Shown here: piece after piece, positions 11,824 to 22,389 of the stretch
Numbering within the stretch: the first letter of the stretch is position 1
Layout of the letters: each line of letters opens with the position of its first letter
DNA from: Thermomucor indicae-seudaticae
Lineage: Eukaryota; Mucoromycota; Mucoromycetes; Mucorales; Lichtheimiaceae
Length of the DNA: 30,115 nt
Reading direction: 5' to 3'
NCBI GenBank assembly: GCA_000787465.1
Contig: JSYX01000430.1
Location: 1-30,115 of the forward strand
Position numbers and translations under genes: made by a program
Notes under the pieces: generated by a model
Databases searched by the model: none
The model's input: only the letters and a program-made list of their open reading frames with translations
What the model was told of the DNA's origin: nothing

Positions 11824-11829
11824 CGCACA
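11824..11829 (+). repeat. Right copy of 6-bp flanking direct repeat (likely target-site duplication)
   Basis: The second CGCACA directly follows the right inverted repeat and matches 11678-11683. Confidence 0.65.
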
Positions 11830-11839
11830 TTCATCTGTC

Positions 11840-12348
11840 GATCTATAATGTCCGTAAGGGTGCCGTCCTCAAATCCTTGAAGCAGAAATCTACAGACGCC
11901 GTCCTGCGTGACACATGTCGGTGGGAAGTACATAGTTGCAGTGAAGTATAGAAAGAGAAAGATGTGATCGTGCGCACACTTTGATCACCTGCTGGGACAC
12001 CAGAGTTGAGGTATTCCTTTGTGGAGAATCTGGGTACGTGGACAGGTAAGCCAAAGTCTTAGCTCGCCTGAATGACTACAGACAAGGACAGACACCCGAT
12101 GTGAGGCTAAATTACGCACTATGTTTCCATTCTTCCTTGCTCGCTTTGAAAAAGCATCTGATCTTTGGTAAAGGTAGTTCGCTATATATATAAACGTCTG
12201 GAGGATTGCGACAATGACCTCTATGCGTGTCAAATGCGTCACTGAGCCATCCAAAAAATTTGAAACTGTCTTCGGACTGGACGGATCAATTATGCTAGCT
12301 AAAGAGGAAAAGCGACAACAGCAGCGGCAGATGAGGCACATAACGTAG
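11840..12348 (+). pseudogene. Possible decayed coding stretch, family unknown
   Basis: Several plus-strand fragments look protein-like but cannot be joined into one gene. One frame gives VRKGAVLKSLKQKSTDAVLR, meets a TAG, then goes on through KEKDVIVRTL, a TGA and GTPELRYSFVENLGTWTG. A GTAAGC...TACAG pair at about 12045-12080 could be an intron. Then KVVRYIYKRLEDCDNDLYAC runs in one frame to about 12240. The next frame continues with SKKFETVFGLDGSIMLAKEE and ends at a TAG (12346-12348), as if a frameshift separated them. I do not recognise the protein. A minus-strand frame of 118 codons also spans the area, so chance is not excluded. Confidence 0.22.
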
Positions 12349-12524
12349 CCATTACATTAAAAGCATCCTGTCTTTTTTCTTCACGACTTTTAGTTATACA
12401 TATGAGAATGAGAGTCTAAGAGGATATGTCTGTATTGAGAGACTATAACTTATGAGGAAAAAGAGAAAGCGAAGAAGGACAGGACAAAGCGGAGAAAGGA
12501 AGAGTAATAAGAGAGGAGGATATT

Positions 12525-13451
12525 CTAATAGACGCCTTGTCTTCGGATCGGGTCATCGAGTATGGATTGTCTGGAGACCAAAGCGTAGGGGCAATTCGGC
12601 AAAGGGAGGAACTCCGTGGGCGGCAGGTCAAGGGGCGAGACAAAGCTGTGACTAGTAGTAGCCTCTTGTTGCTGTTTGGGCGGCTGCTTCAAGAACTTTT
12701 GTAGCCAATATCCCATATTGTGGCTTCCTTCTTGTTGTTTATAGTCGTGGTTGTCCAACGAGGACATGTCAATGGATATGTGAGGGGACGTAGGAGGAAG
12801 ACGAGGCGACGACAATTGGACCGAGTAATGGAAAGAGGATGGGGACATAATGCTATTACCACCGAAAGCAGGATAGAACATGGTGGAAGCAGAGCGCGTC
12901 GACCAGCAGATAGATCGCGGTGGAGTCAGCTCTTTGGATATGACTTCGACGTCAGGTCCGAAAGCAGCAGGAGAAACAGTGCGGCGAATGAAGAGAGCGA
13001 TGGCTGCGACGATCACGACAAAACCGAATCCACCGAAACTGGCGGCCAAGGCAATTGTGCGAGTAGACACGGGAGAATTTTCCGGCGGTGACGAGAAGGG
13101 CGGGAGGGAGTCATTGTTAGGATCAATCGGGTTATTTCCTTCTTGAACAGGAGGAGGAGCGGGAGTGGCATCACCAAAAGAAGGACGTCGAGTGACGAAA
13201 ACGCGAGCAGCATGTAACTCGGTATCCACATTAAGCGCCGGATCAATACTACCACTGAGAATCGAAACGCCGCTACCGACACGGTGGTGGGCCAGGACGC
13301 GAGTCGGAACAGAGGAAGTAGCAGGAGCAGCACTGATGTGGTCAACGTTCCAGACGGGATCGATGTTGAGAAAGTGGGTTGCGGTTTGGGCGTAAACGCC
13401 AAGGCAGCAGAAGGAGCACAGAAGCAAGAGGATCAAGCTTTTCAAGTTCAT
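12525..13451 (-). CDS. Single-pass type I membrane protein, unknown function
   Basis: Intronless gene of 308 aa. The open frame continues upstream to 13598, but the ATG at 13451 is preferred because it opens directly on a signal peptide (MNLKSLILLLLCSFCCLGVYAQ, with h-region and AQ-type cleavage). The ectodomain (about 23-130) has two related units, NIDPVWNVD at 29-37 and SIDPALNVD at 69-77, then a third IDP in a Pro/Asn-rich stretch. A transmembrane helix at about 131-155 (ALAASFGGFGFVVIVAAIALF) ends in RR, supporting a cytosolic C-tail. The tail (156-308) is rich in Ser, Pro and Gln. The layout resembles small fungal surface proteins with one helix, such as wall-stress sensors, but the Ser/Thr-rich stalk or Cys domain of Wsc/Mid2 is missing. 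No family is assigned. Confidence 0.68.
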   Translation of the reverse strand: MNLKSLILLLLCSFCCLGVYAQTATHFLNIDPVWNVDHISAAPATSSVPTRVLAHHRVGSGVSILSGSIDPALNVDTELHAARVFVTRRPSFGDATPAPPPVQEGNNPIDPNNDSLPPFSSPPENSPVSTRTIALAASFGGFGFVVIVAAIALFIRRTVSPAAFGPDVEVISKELTPPRSICWSTRSASTMFYPAFGGNSIMSPSSFHYSVQLSSPRLPPTSPHISIDMSSLDNHDYKQQEGSHNMGYWLQKFLKQPPKQQQEATTSHSFVSPLDLPPTEFLPLPNCPYALVSRQSILDDPIRRQGVY

Positions 13452-14938
13452 CTTGAGAACAAGAGAAACGAAGAAGAGTTGTGTATGTTTAGAGAGGAAT
13501 TTGGAGCGTTTAAGAAGTTTATTTTGGAACGAACCATCAACATTGCTCAATAATGCCAAACGCACAGACCTACCTACATACATGCCGACAACGCGCAAGC
13601 AGCTGGCATTTGCAGCGTTCCTCTCACGCTCACCCCTCCCCCGGAACCAGCCAATTCTGTTCCTCGACTATGCGTTACGTGTAACTTTATGGAACGAGGA
13701 AAGAGATTACCCCGGTACCTGGATCTGCAGTAAATTCTCCGAAGTGCTATCGAACGCGACACTATATTTTTCCCTTGCTATCATACGTTTTTACCGAACA
13801 CCTGCACAGATCGTCTTCATAAATATATTCGTTTATGAGACGGCGGCGTTGTATTGGAAAAGATGGAACTGTTTCTTGTATGATAACACGCGTTTTCATT
13901 CTATCCTGTCTAATGTGTAACAAATGGGGAGTACAAACAGATTATAGATTTCTGCATCATGTTCTCTGAAAGAAGAATTGGATTGCACCACGTAGATCTA
14001 GCCTATCATAACGTGAGCATAGGATTCAAGTTCAAATCTGTTATCTATGTAGAAGGAAGAAAGTAATCTTCGGTATGCCAGACGTTATACATTAGCGGTC
14101 GACGATGCTTTCCACGTATGGTCCTATCTATGGCACGGGCCAGATGAGCCTACTATGTAGTGAACAAAGGCCCTGTTTCAATGTATGATCCCAAACCCAG
14201 TGTCGCTTCATTCCCAGGGCCAACAGATATGAGTTCCTCTTTCCCTCGAGACTGCGGTTTGACATCTCCTAGACGAAGTCTACATCCCACGAAGTCTCGC
14301 TTAGCAGGTATAGCCAGAACTCAAACATATGGCAGCGCGCGGTCCACGTTGAATGCGTACTTGATAAGGGATTTGCAATCTTCACGGAGAACTTGGCTGC
14401 ATTACTGGCGATCTTTGTCGGCCTATGATTGTGCAGCACCATATATATCTCCTGAAAGCTACTGCATGACAAAACGTTAGAAAACATTTTTTATTCTCAT
14501 CTTCAGAGCGTCCACACAACGCTGGAAGACAGTTATAAGACATAAGACAGTTACTATAGGCAGTCACCGCGGCAACGAAACCAGTGGCTTGTGGTGGCTT
14601 GTATCTAACTCAGAACGGAATATAAAAGCTGATGAAGAAACCACTTTTTCTTAGCTTAACTTTGACTCCGTTTTCGAATGCAAAGTTTCTTTGAGTGGAA
14701 AGATGATTAGAATGCTTTGCTTCGTGCGGAACGAGTAAAACGGACTTCCGTATCTGCTGTATAGGAGCTTTTTGTTCTGACTATACAGTTCGATGTGAAG
14801 TTGACATCTTTCCCTCTTAATGAGTTGACGGAAAAAGCTGATATAAAATGAAATAAAACCGCAGAGAAAGAAGTGGAATAGCGTTTATTTCAAAGCATGA
14901 AGGAAAAGGGGAAAATGCAGAGTGAATAATCGAACTAT
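13452..14938. other. Gene-free spacer between POL2 3' end and the membrane-protein gene
   Basis: Both flanking genes are on the minus strand, so this 1.49-kb spacer holds the POL2 3' UTR and the membrane-protein promoter. Open frames at 13453-13920 and 14160-14480 (plus) have no family resemblance, and the first overlaps the membrane gene's 5' part antisense. A good TATA sequence, TATAAAAG, sits at 14621-14628 on the plus strand with only a 20-codon frame after it, so its use is unknown. I find no tRNA. Confidence 0.45.
14884..14889 (-). terminator. Poly(A) signal of POL2 (AATAAA on minus strand)
   Basis: TTTATT on the plus strand reads AATAAA on the minus strand, about 50 nt after the POL2 stop codon, a normal position for a fungal polyadenylation signal. 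Confidence 0.6.
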
Positions 14939-17900
14939 TTACAAGTGAGATAGGGTCCAGTTGACTACTTCTGATAGAAAAGTAAGACGTTGCTCTTCGG
15001 CTACGTTCTTGAAAACTCGGAGTCTGCGAATTAGATCTTGTTTGTTCTGAAGTGGGACGAATTCTCCACCGCAGCGACCGCATTGCTTCATTAGGTTTTC
15101 TTTCTTTACTGTGCGGCAACGACTGCAGCGAAGATCTTGCAATTGATAAGCCGCTAACCACCGTTGTACCTGAGCTGCCATGGTTTCCTCGATCTGACTT
15201 CTGTCGTATTCCACATGACATCCACGACATCGCCAGACCTGCGGCTGACCATTGAGTGGCAACAGATAGTCGTCACGGCAAAAATCGAGGTCGGTCGAGT
15301 AATTGCAATAATTACAAATAACGTCGCAAAGTTTGTAATACGCACAAGGATTGATGAACTGTGCTTCAGGGGCGAAATCACTCATGCCACCAATGCACTG
15401 TAAAGCATTCCGCTTCAGCAGCCGTGCCTCGTCTTCCAGTTCCGGATCGAGACTAACGACGGCGCAAATAGATTTCGCACACTCAAGAGTTGGGTTGGAT
15501 AGTGGTAAATGGGAACCAGTCAGTTGAGGAAACGCATAGGTTTCACTATTGTCCTGCTTGTGGAGCGTCGTTGAGACCCATCGCAACAATTTCTCCATCA
15601 GTTCGCCTCGAACGTATTCTCGCAAGTAGACCGTCCGAGCGTCTGGTTCGCGTTCATCCTCGTCTTGGGCGTAATTCCGTATGTTCTTTGGATGGGCGAT
15701 TTTCAACTGATACATCTTTAGAATAAACGACGCGATCGATCGCTGGAACATCCCCTTGACAGCCGATGGTAGATATTCCTCGATGTTCCATTGCATGGTC
15801 ACCTTGGCACGATCTGAGGTCATTTCGGGGTTGTAGACAATCCCACCATAATTCATCTCGTCCATCCAGACCAAGAGTTCCCAGTAATCGACTAGGCGCA
15901 AATCCAAGACCTCAAAGACTTGCTTGCTTGTTACGGATCGGAACAAGTACTCGCCGTAAGATATGGCGCTTTGCACAGAATCTTTGCTAGTCGCCAAGAT
16001 GATCCGGTGGAAGTTAGCAAAGACGATACTGGCACCCAGTCGCTTGAATTCCGCAACCAGCTGCATAAAAATCTTCTTCATCAGTCCATGCACGAGTCCA
16101 TACAGACATGGATCATGCATATTCGCATTTGGGGATTGAAGCCACCTATGTAGTACGTCGAGCATCAACTCCCCTAAACTATCTTCTTTCCCGATAGCTT
16201 CTTGAAACCATTGCTGAACTGTTGCTCGGAGCATGGTGAAGGTTTTGGCTGATATCATTCCCTCACCGAAAACAGCTGTAGTGTTCACAGTACCGTTGTT
16301 GTATTCGTCCAGTGAATGGAGCGTGTTATCGAAGCCCATCACTCCTGTGGTTCCCTCGAGCTCGTTAATGACCGGTGCTTCCATTAGAGTATTAAGACAC
16401 AGTCGTAGCATGTCTATTTCGATGCAAACTGTGTGATAGGCTGCCGGGTTCGTAATTTCTGGATTCTCCAACTCGTTCACGATATACATATTCTCATCGT
16501 CTTCCCTTCCGCCTAGATCAGGCCTGGTGCCAGGTGACCACCACAGCACCATGTCATTCTTCCTTAGCCGCCTAGCAAAGGTCAGATCTGCGAAGAAGAG
16601 GTAAACGTCATCCGGTATATTGCCAACAGGCACGTTTCCATAACGTGCCTGGTTGATCCTCTCTTCTACCCAGGTTCCCATTTCCAGATAACTCTTCAAA
16701 GCCTGCTTCAGGGCAGGCTGAAGCCAGCTCAGCGTCTGCAATCGATTCTCTTGCTCCTGGGGTCGTAACGTAATAAAGGGAAACTCCGTTAGCATACGCG
16801 CATGTTGTATCAGAGAATTGACAGGTCGTGGCGAGCAGATAACAACAATGGCCGGCCCGCGTTTGACATCCTGATATTTGGCCAACGCTTTGTTGATTGC
16901 CTTCAATGCTTCACGCTCTGTCTGGTGAAATGACGCTTCGATATCGAGTCTATCCTTGAATTCGACGATATCAGACCTTGGACCGCCAAATTTGGCCTGT
17001 ATCTCATTAAAAGCTTCCCTGTACAGCCGTCCCACATTGGGCATCTGCGCCGGCTTCTGTCCCATGCCGACGACAAAACACCGAGGTTCTGGTAAGGTTG
17101 CGCCAACCAGGGTAAAAAGATGACGGTTATCGGAATGAAGGTGATGCAGGTATACGTAATGGTAATCTTTCGGTCGGCTAAAGTACTTTGATGCCACCTC
17201 CGTTTGCGGTACCAGATCCAATAGCTCGAAACGGTCTTCGATGCGGCTTCGGGACACTTTGTCTTTGCGCACCTTACAATGGGAGCCCAGCGATAGAAGC
17301 GCCCTAATCTCAAGAGGCACCTGCGTCTCATAGACCCCTTCGGTAGAAGGGTGGTTGAAGATCCCAGACAGTTTCCGACGTTCTTCCTGATAAGCTGATT
17401 CGGTCATAGCAATTTCAAAGAGGTTAAGGCATGGACGTGATCGTGGTAGAGTCTTTACGCATTTTGTGATAGAGCAGGACGGTGTATGTCTCAAGAGTTC
17501 GTCGATTTCTTCCTGACGACTGTTGAGGTAAAATATGCGGGGCACAGAAAGACGAACGCTAAACAGCTTTTGCTGTATGGAAACCCACATCTTGAACTCG
17601 CCAGGCGTATCGGTTTCGATAATCTGCAGGATTTCCCAGGTGCTGGATACAAGGGATCCCGTCTGACGTCTAAAGTAGCCGCTTACACCATTCCTAACGG
17701 CAGGCTGTGAACTGCCATACATTTCCCGACGTTTTGCACGCTGAATACGTTGGCGCTTCCATTTTCGTTTCTGGAACTCTAGCCAGCCAGAGTAATCCGT
17801 ATACATATCGGGCATGTTTTCAGGCACATCTTCCTCGGCCAGTTCAGTGTCAAAGTCCATCTGTGCATTTCCACGCTTACGCTTCGTTACCCTGGACACG

Positions 17901-20900
17901 ACAGGCGTACGTGGTTGTATGCCGTTAAGATTTTGGTGACCAATGCCGAGCTCCTCAATGTCTGGCATATCGAGATCCATATGATGCTGTTCTTCTTCTT
18001 CTGACGAACTATCATTCGCCAAGTGCGCCTCCGTAGCAGGTCCAAACATGTCTGTAATGCGTCGCTGCTTTAGTTTGTCGCCTTTGGCTGCAACTCGCTT
18101 AAAGAGCCAGTCAGGATGACGAACACGCGGAACAGGGTTGCGCACGTCCTGCATAGCTGCAGGAATCGTGATAAGCTTTTGTATAACGCCACCAAATCGT
18201 TCCATGTAGTAAGGCCAGTCCAGAATATCACGAATATCGAAGCTCGTCAGGGAATTGTCCTTGAGCCATTTACGGAGATAGTGCTTTTTGACACTTGGCT
18301 CGGCGTAAAAGATGGTCACTGGGATAGCGCGTTCGGAAACAGGAACGTCGCGAGGCAATTCAGAGATGATAAACCGGCAGGCAAGACCCTTGTCTTTCAC
18401 CATCTGGTCGCCCAGAAATTCTGCAAGTCGTTTAGCAGTACAAATAGCCGTTGACTTTTGCCCTCCATAGTCCTCGAGTGTTTTTGACATGCTCTTATTT
18501 TCTGAAATAAGATCAAAGAGCTCTTCGTCATTCAAGTTTGCGCCTTTGCTGTATAAAATATCGAGCCACTGGTCAGCGACCTTTGCTACCGCTGCGTAGC
18601 ATTCCTCAAGCGTTTTCCCTTCCAGAAACACCTTGAAAATCTGCGACTGGAAGATCTTGATCATCTTGAGTTCGCCACGTCGCTTGACCTCGAAACCTTT
18701 GAGTTCTGCAAGGGAGCCGTCTTCGTTAAATACAGCATAGCGCTTTTTCAGTAACTTGTCTTCAAAAGTCGACGCCGGCAAAATCATGGCTCGATATGGC
18801 CCATCGATTTCGAAAAAGATACTGTTTTCGCTGTGCACGGCGTATTCGAACGTGTCTGGGTTTTTCAGGGTCTGATACTGATGATTGGTGAATTTGGCAT
18901 GCACCAAGTGGTTTAACATGGTGCAAGGATAATGGATCTTGATCTTTTTACCGTTCTTATTCTCGAAGGCAAAGGTCTCTGGGAAGCTTTTTGGCAAAAT
19001 GCACCAAATACCGTCCGTGTCGAGCTCCAGAGGTCGTCCAATACGTTCCACGAGTTGCCGTGCCATCTGAATAATACGCGCGCCCGTCAAGCACACAATG
19101 CCTGCCATTTCCAATGAATGCCAGCGTGCACCTTTCCGCATGACATAACCATAGAACGAGTTCAGAATACACTTGTGGGCTAACTGCAAGGAGTCATACA
19201 ACACAATCATCTTCTTCGCCTCATCAATTTTCGTCACAGCGCCTTCACTGATCGCCTTATCGAGATTCTGCTTCCACTTTTTGTGAAGCCCCTTGTATTC
19301 ATATCGGCGGTCACGGAATGCTCTGACGGTCTCGATATAGAATGGATTTTCCCTTTGGCAGATGATGGATTCTCTCTCTATCGTCTCGGTTTCTCGTACT
19401 TTCTTGTAAACCTTTTTGCAGTAATCCGTGAGGCGCTTTCGAAGCAACGCAGACTGCTCTTTTTCGGTTAACTGGTGCCATGTACGTGGTGGACCTTTCG
19501 GCTTTGCTGGCGGGAAAGTTTCTGTGGTCAGCTGATTCTGAATCATGTTATATTCGTTGCGTTTTGCTGGGAAATATTCGCCACGCCAGGACCATGTCAG
19601 TCTTCGATCGCATGTTTTGCCGGGCAGATTAAATTCGCAGGTCGCACAAGTGGAGTCGTCAATCATCGCATCAGGCTGGAGTCGGTTTGTGAGAATGATG
19701 TTGGGATACATGGCAGCTACGTCCAAGTGATAAATAAGGGGCGTTTCATGACGTGTTGGATTGTCACGTAGATCTTCAAGCTTTGCCTTAATTTGATCTC
19801 TAACTTCATCATAGTTGACGATATCCTCCAGTTTCTGCTTTTCTTCAACTTGTAGCGTGAACTTTAAAGCGTCGTCCAATTGATCAATCAACTAAACAGA
19901 TAATAAGTACATGTCATGCCGTGATAGAGCATTACTTTAGGCTTACTCGCTGAGCCGCTTGCGGATCTACTTTAAAGTCTGTTTCGATATCGGAACGGAA
20001 AACGCCAGCCTCCAGAGCTTCTACGTGGCCACCGACATACGTTTCGCTCTCGAGTAAATGCCCATTGTACATTTTGTTCGGATCTTCTTGATGCTTGTTC
20101 GGCATAATTACATTTGCTTTGTATGCTTCTACCTGGAAATCGCAGTTCCTTAGTAAGTTTAACTTGCGTCAGGCTTAATAATCGCACATACCATCAAAAG
20201 CAACTCACAGAGCGTACCGGTGCCCTTTCGTAATACGTCATCTGGGCCAAGAGGGATAATGTTGCATAGCGAGAAAATGAAAGGATGCACGTATTTCATA
20301 TACAGATAGTAGGTGGCGACAGCATCAGAAACCGAATATTGAGCCAAGGTCTGCGGTTGTTCGGATGCAAATCTATTTAGCTGTGTCAAAGAAAAAGTTA
20401 TTCAATTGCTTGATAACCTTGCGTATTACCTTGTCATGTCTTCAGGGTCCAACTCCATCGGATTGTAACCCAACTTCGCGGTTGTAACGGCTTTCAGACC
20501 TTGACTGCCTTGAGGTAGGTAAGAGTCACGCTTTACCCAGCGGAAAGCATCCATATGTGAAGCATGTTTGCACTTGTATTCTTCTTCCTCGTCTTTGTAC
20601 ACACCAATGACCTAAAGCACGGTGGTTATGTTTATAACGCAATTTGATTTGAGCGCACATCACTTATTTACCTCATACATATCGATACTGTTTGCTTTCG
20701 CTCTCGCTTCCACAAACGGCCAATCGAAAAAGTCACCGTTATATGTTACATAAACGGTGGGTTTAGCTTCTTGGATGTGACTAAAGAAACGCTGAATGAC
20801 ATCGTGCTTTGAGGTATATTGTGAGCCAAACTTGTACGGTACAAATGGTGATATGCCAACGCTAACCTCGTTTGCTTCATTAAAGATGGTAAAAGGACCT

Positions 20901-22197
20901 TCATATTCAGGCTTGGGCGTATACTCAAAATCTTCAATGTCTTGACTGACAATTTCGCGATTTGTGATAAGGTATCCCTAATATACGAGTTTAGGAATGA
21001 ACTTAAGAGGCACACGATCAATATGGGTACCTTTCCATCGATCATGTACGAAATCATCATGATTTGATCGATCGAAGCGTCAGGAAATTTGAGCGGGAGT
21101 TTGGTGGTTTCGATATCGAATGCAAGTACAACAGGTTCGGGACGATGGACGAGATCAGGTCTCTTGGTAAGGATAACTGTCTCATCAGGCAAGGCCTTCG
21201 CCGTGTACCACATACCGACGCGGATGTCTTTGGCAATCTGCGTAAGTCACTCGCTGTCAAAAGGAGCAGTCTGCATCAAAAGTTTTACCAAGGTCGATGG
21301 CTACGCGGACATGGTATGGAACGTCGTATTCACGGATGTCAATGATATTTTCAATAGCCTCCGCCATTTTTCGTGTTGATATAGATGCCGACATGTGTGT
21401 ATTTTCGTAGCCAATGTGGTTGGTCTCGCTAGTTTCCGTTTTAACCGAAAAGCCCAAATATCCGGGGAGGACCTTGCACGTACCTGACGACCTCGGCATA
21501 TGTATCTACAGCGTTTAACTTTTTTGAGTTCTTTGCGACGGCCGGTAACAGAACGTTACGGACAGATAAAAGATCGGGGACGTTCCTGAAGACGAGCTGT
21601 ATCAATGTACGTTTCTTGCCAACGAGATGATTTGGCTAAATATTATTCGCGTTACTATGAGCCTTATCGGTCGAAAGATGAACGAATCGCTCTGTTGCCA
21701 CGCGGTACCTGTTTCAAATCCTCCTTTTTTACGTGCGCTATTCGTTCAATAGTTCGCTCAAACTTCCTCCGCAGATACTCCTCCACTTCACCTTCTGTAC
21801 CAGCCTAACCTGCTGTTAGCATAAAGGTGATTGATCCTTTGAAGCAGGATATATATACTTTGCAAGCAATATAGAAGTAAGGGCTGTAAACGAGAGTCAC
21901 TCTGAAAGTCTCTCCATTTTCGTCCAGGAAGTAGTAGTCAACGCCTGCGCGGCCACTAGGCCACTCGGGGTCTGGTACAACTGTCTGTTCGCATTTTATG
22001 AGTGCAAAGCTATGCATGGTGCTATCCACGTCCGCTTAAAGTCATACCGAGTGCATGTTGATCAACCAGCCCAGCCGTTCAGGGCCAGAGTTATATTGTT
22101 CAAAGCCAAACTGTTCTTCCAGCTCATGCCGCCGGTCGATTTCTGCAAAACGCTGTTCCAAGGCATTTGGCTTGAATTGTCCACTGCCAAAGGACAT
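14939..22197 (-). CDS. POL2: DNA polymerase epsilon catalytic subunit (Pol2)
   Basis: Predicted exons, minus strand: 22197-22048, 21984-21859, 21804-21709, 21635-21484, 21428-21289, 21227-21031, 20977-20672, 20611-20430, 20372-20192, 20132-19947, 19891-14939. They total 6669 nt, giving 2222 aa, in line with other Pol2 proteins. It is the leading-strand replicase with 3'-5' proofreading. The exonuclease motifs are FDIETTKLP (acidic pair D259, E261), [14 protein letters not shown] and [13 protein letters not shown]. Polymerase motif A is [17 protein letters not shown] (D629), motif [19 protein letters not shown], motif [10 protein letters not shown] (D863, D865). Four cysteines (654, 657, 666, 730) match the Fe-S ligands known in yeast Pol2. 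The C-terminal half is the inactivated second polymerase, ending in two zinc modules: CNYC...CRGC, then CSRC...CGRC. All catalytic residues are intact. The ten introns lie in the first 2.3 kb; the last exon is 4953 nt. Confidence 0.98.
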
Positions 22198-22389
22198 GGC
22201 GTTGTATAGGTTAAGTGTGATGTCGAATTTTTGGCACTTTTGGAAACGCCTTAATTTTTCCCCTTTCGCGATTTTTGGCGCGCCTCGCGGTCTTTCGTGT
22301 GCCGAACCCGTTCGCGGGGATAACAGTGGCTTTGAAATTTCTCGGAAAGGGGAACTTTCCTTCGAACATTTTTTTGCATAGAACAAACC
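22198..22389. promoter_or_regulatory. Divergent POL2 / PUF6 promoter with SCB and E2F-like sites
   Basis: Only 192 bp separate the two start codons. Three G1/S-type motifs lie within 36 bp: TTTCGCG at 22264-22270 and TTTCGTG at 22293-22299 (both reverse complements of the SBF site CRCGAAA), and between them TTTGGCGCG at 22274-22282, which meets the E2F consensus TTTSSCGC and overlaps the palindrome GGCGCGCC (22277-22284). G1/S control of a replicative polymerase is expected; whether PUF6 shares it is unknown. No TATA box is evident. Confidence 0.65.

Noticed and set aside
11985..12341. 118-codon minus-strand open frame
   Set aside because: Cys-rich start, no family resemblance, no intron pattern, and it lies opposite plus-strand fragments that look more protein-like. 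Not called as a gene.
13452..13598. Longer N-terminus (49 codons) for the membrane protein
   Set aside because: It would bury the clear signal peptide inside the protein; the ATG at 13451 gives a normal signal-first layout.
13453..13920. 155-codon plus-strand open frame
   Set aside because: No conserved features; it lies over the promoter side of the membrane-protein gene and ends in AT-rich spacer.
13970..14060. Possible tRNA, because of a GTTCAAATC stretch like a B box
   Set aside because: No matching acceptor stem or cloverleaf could be drawn around it.
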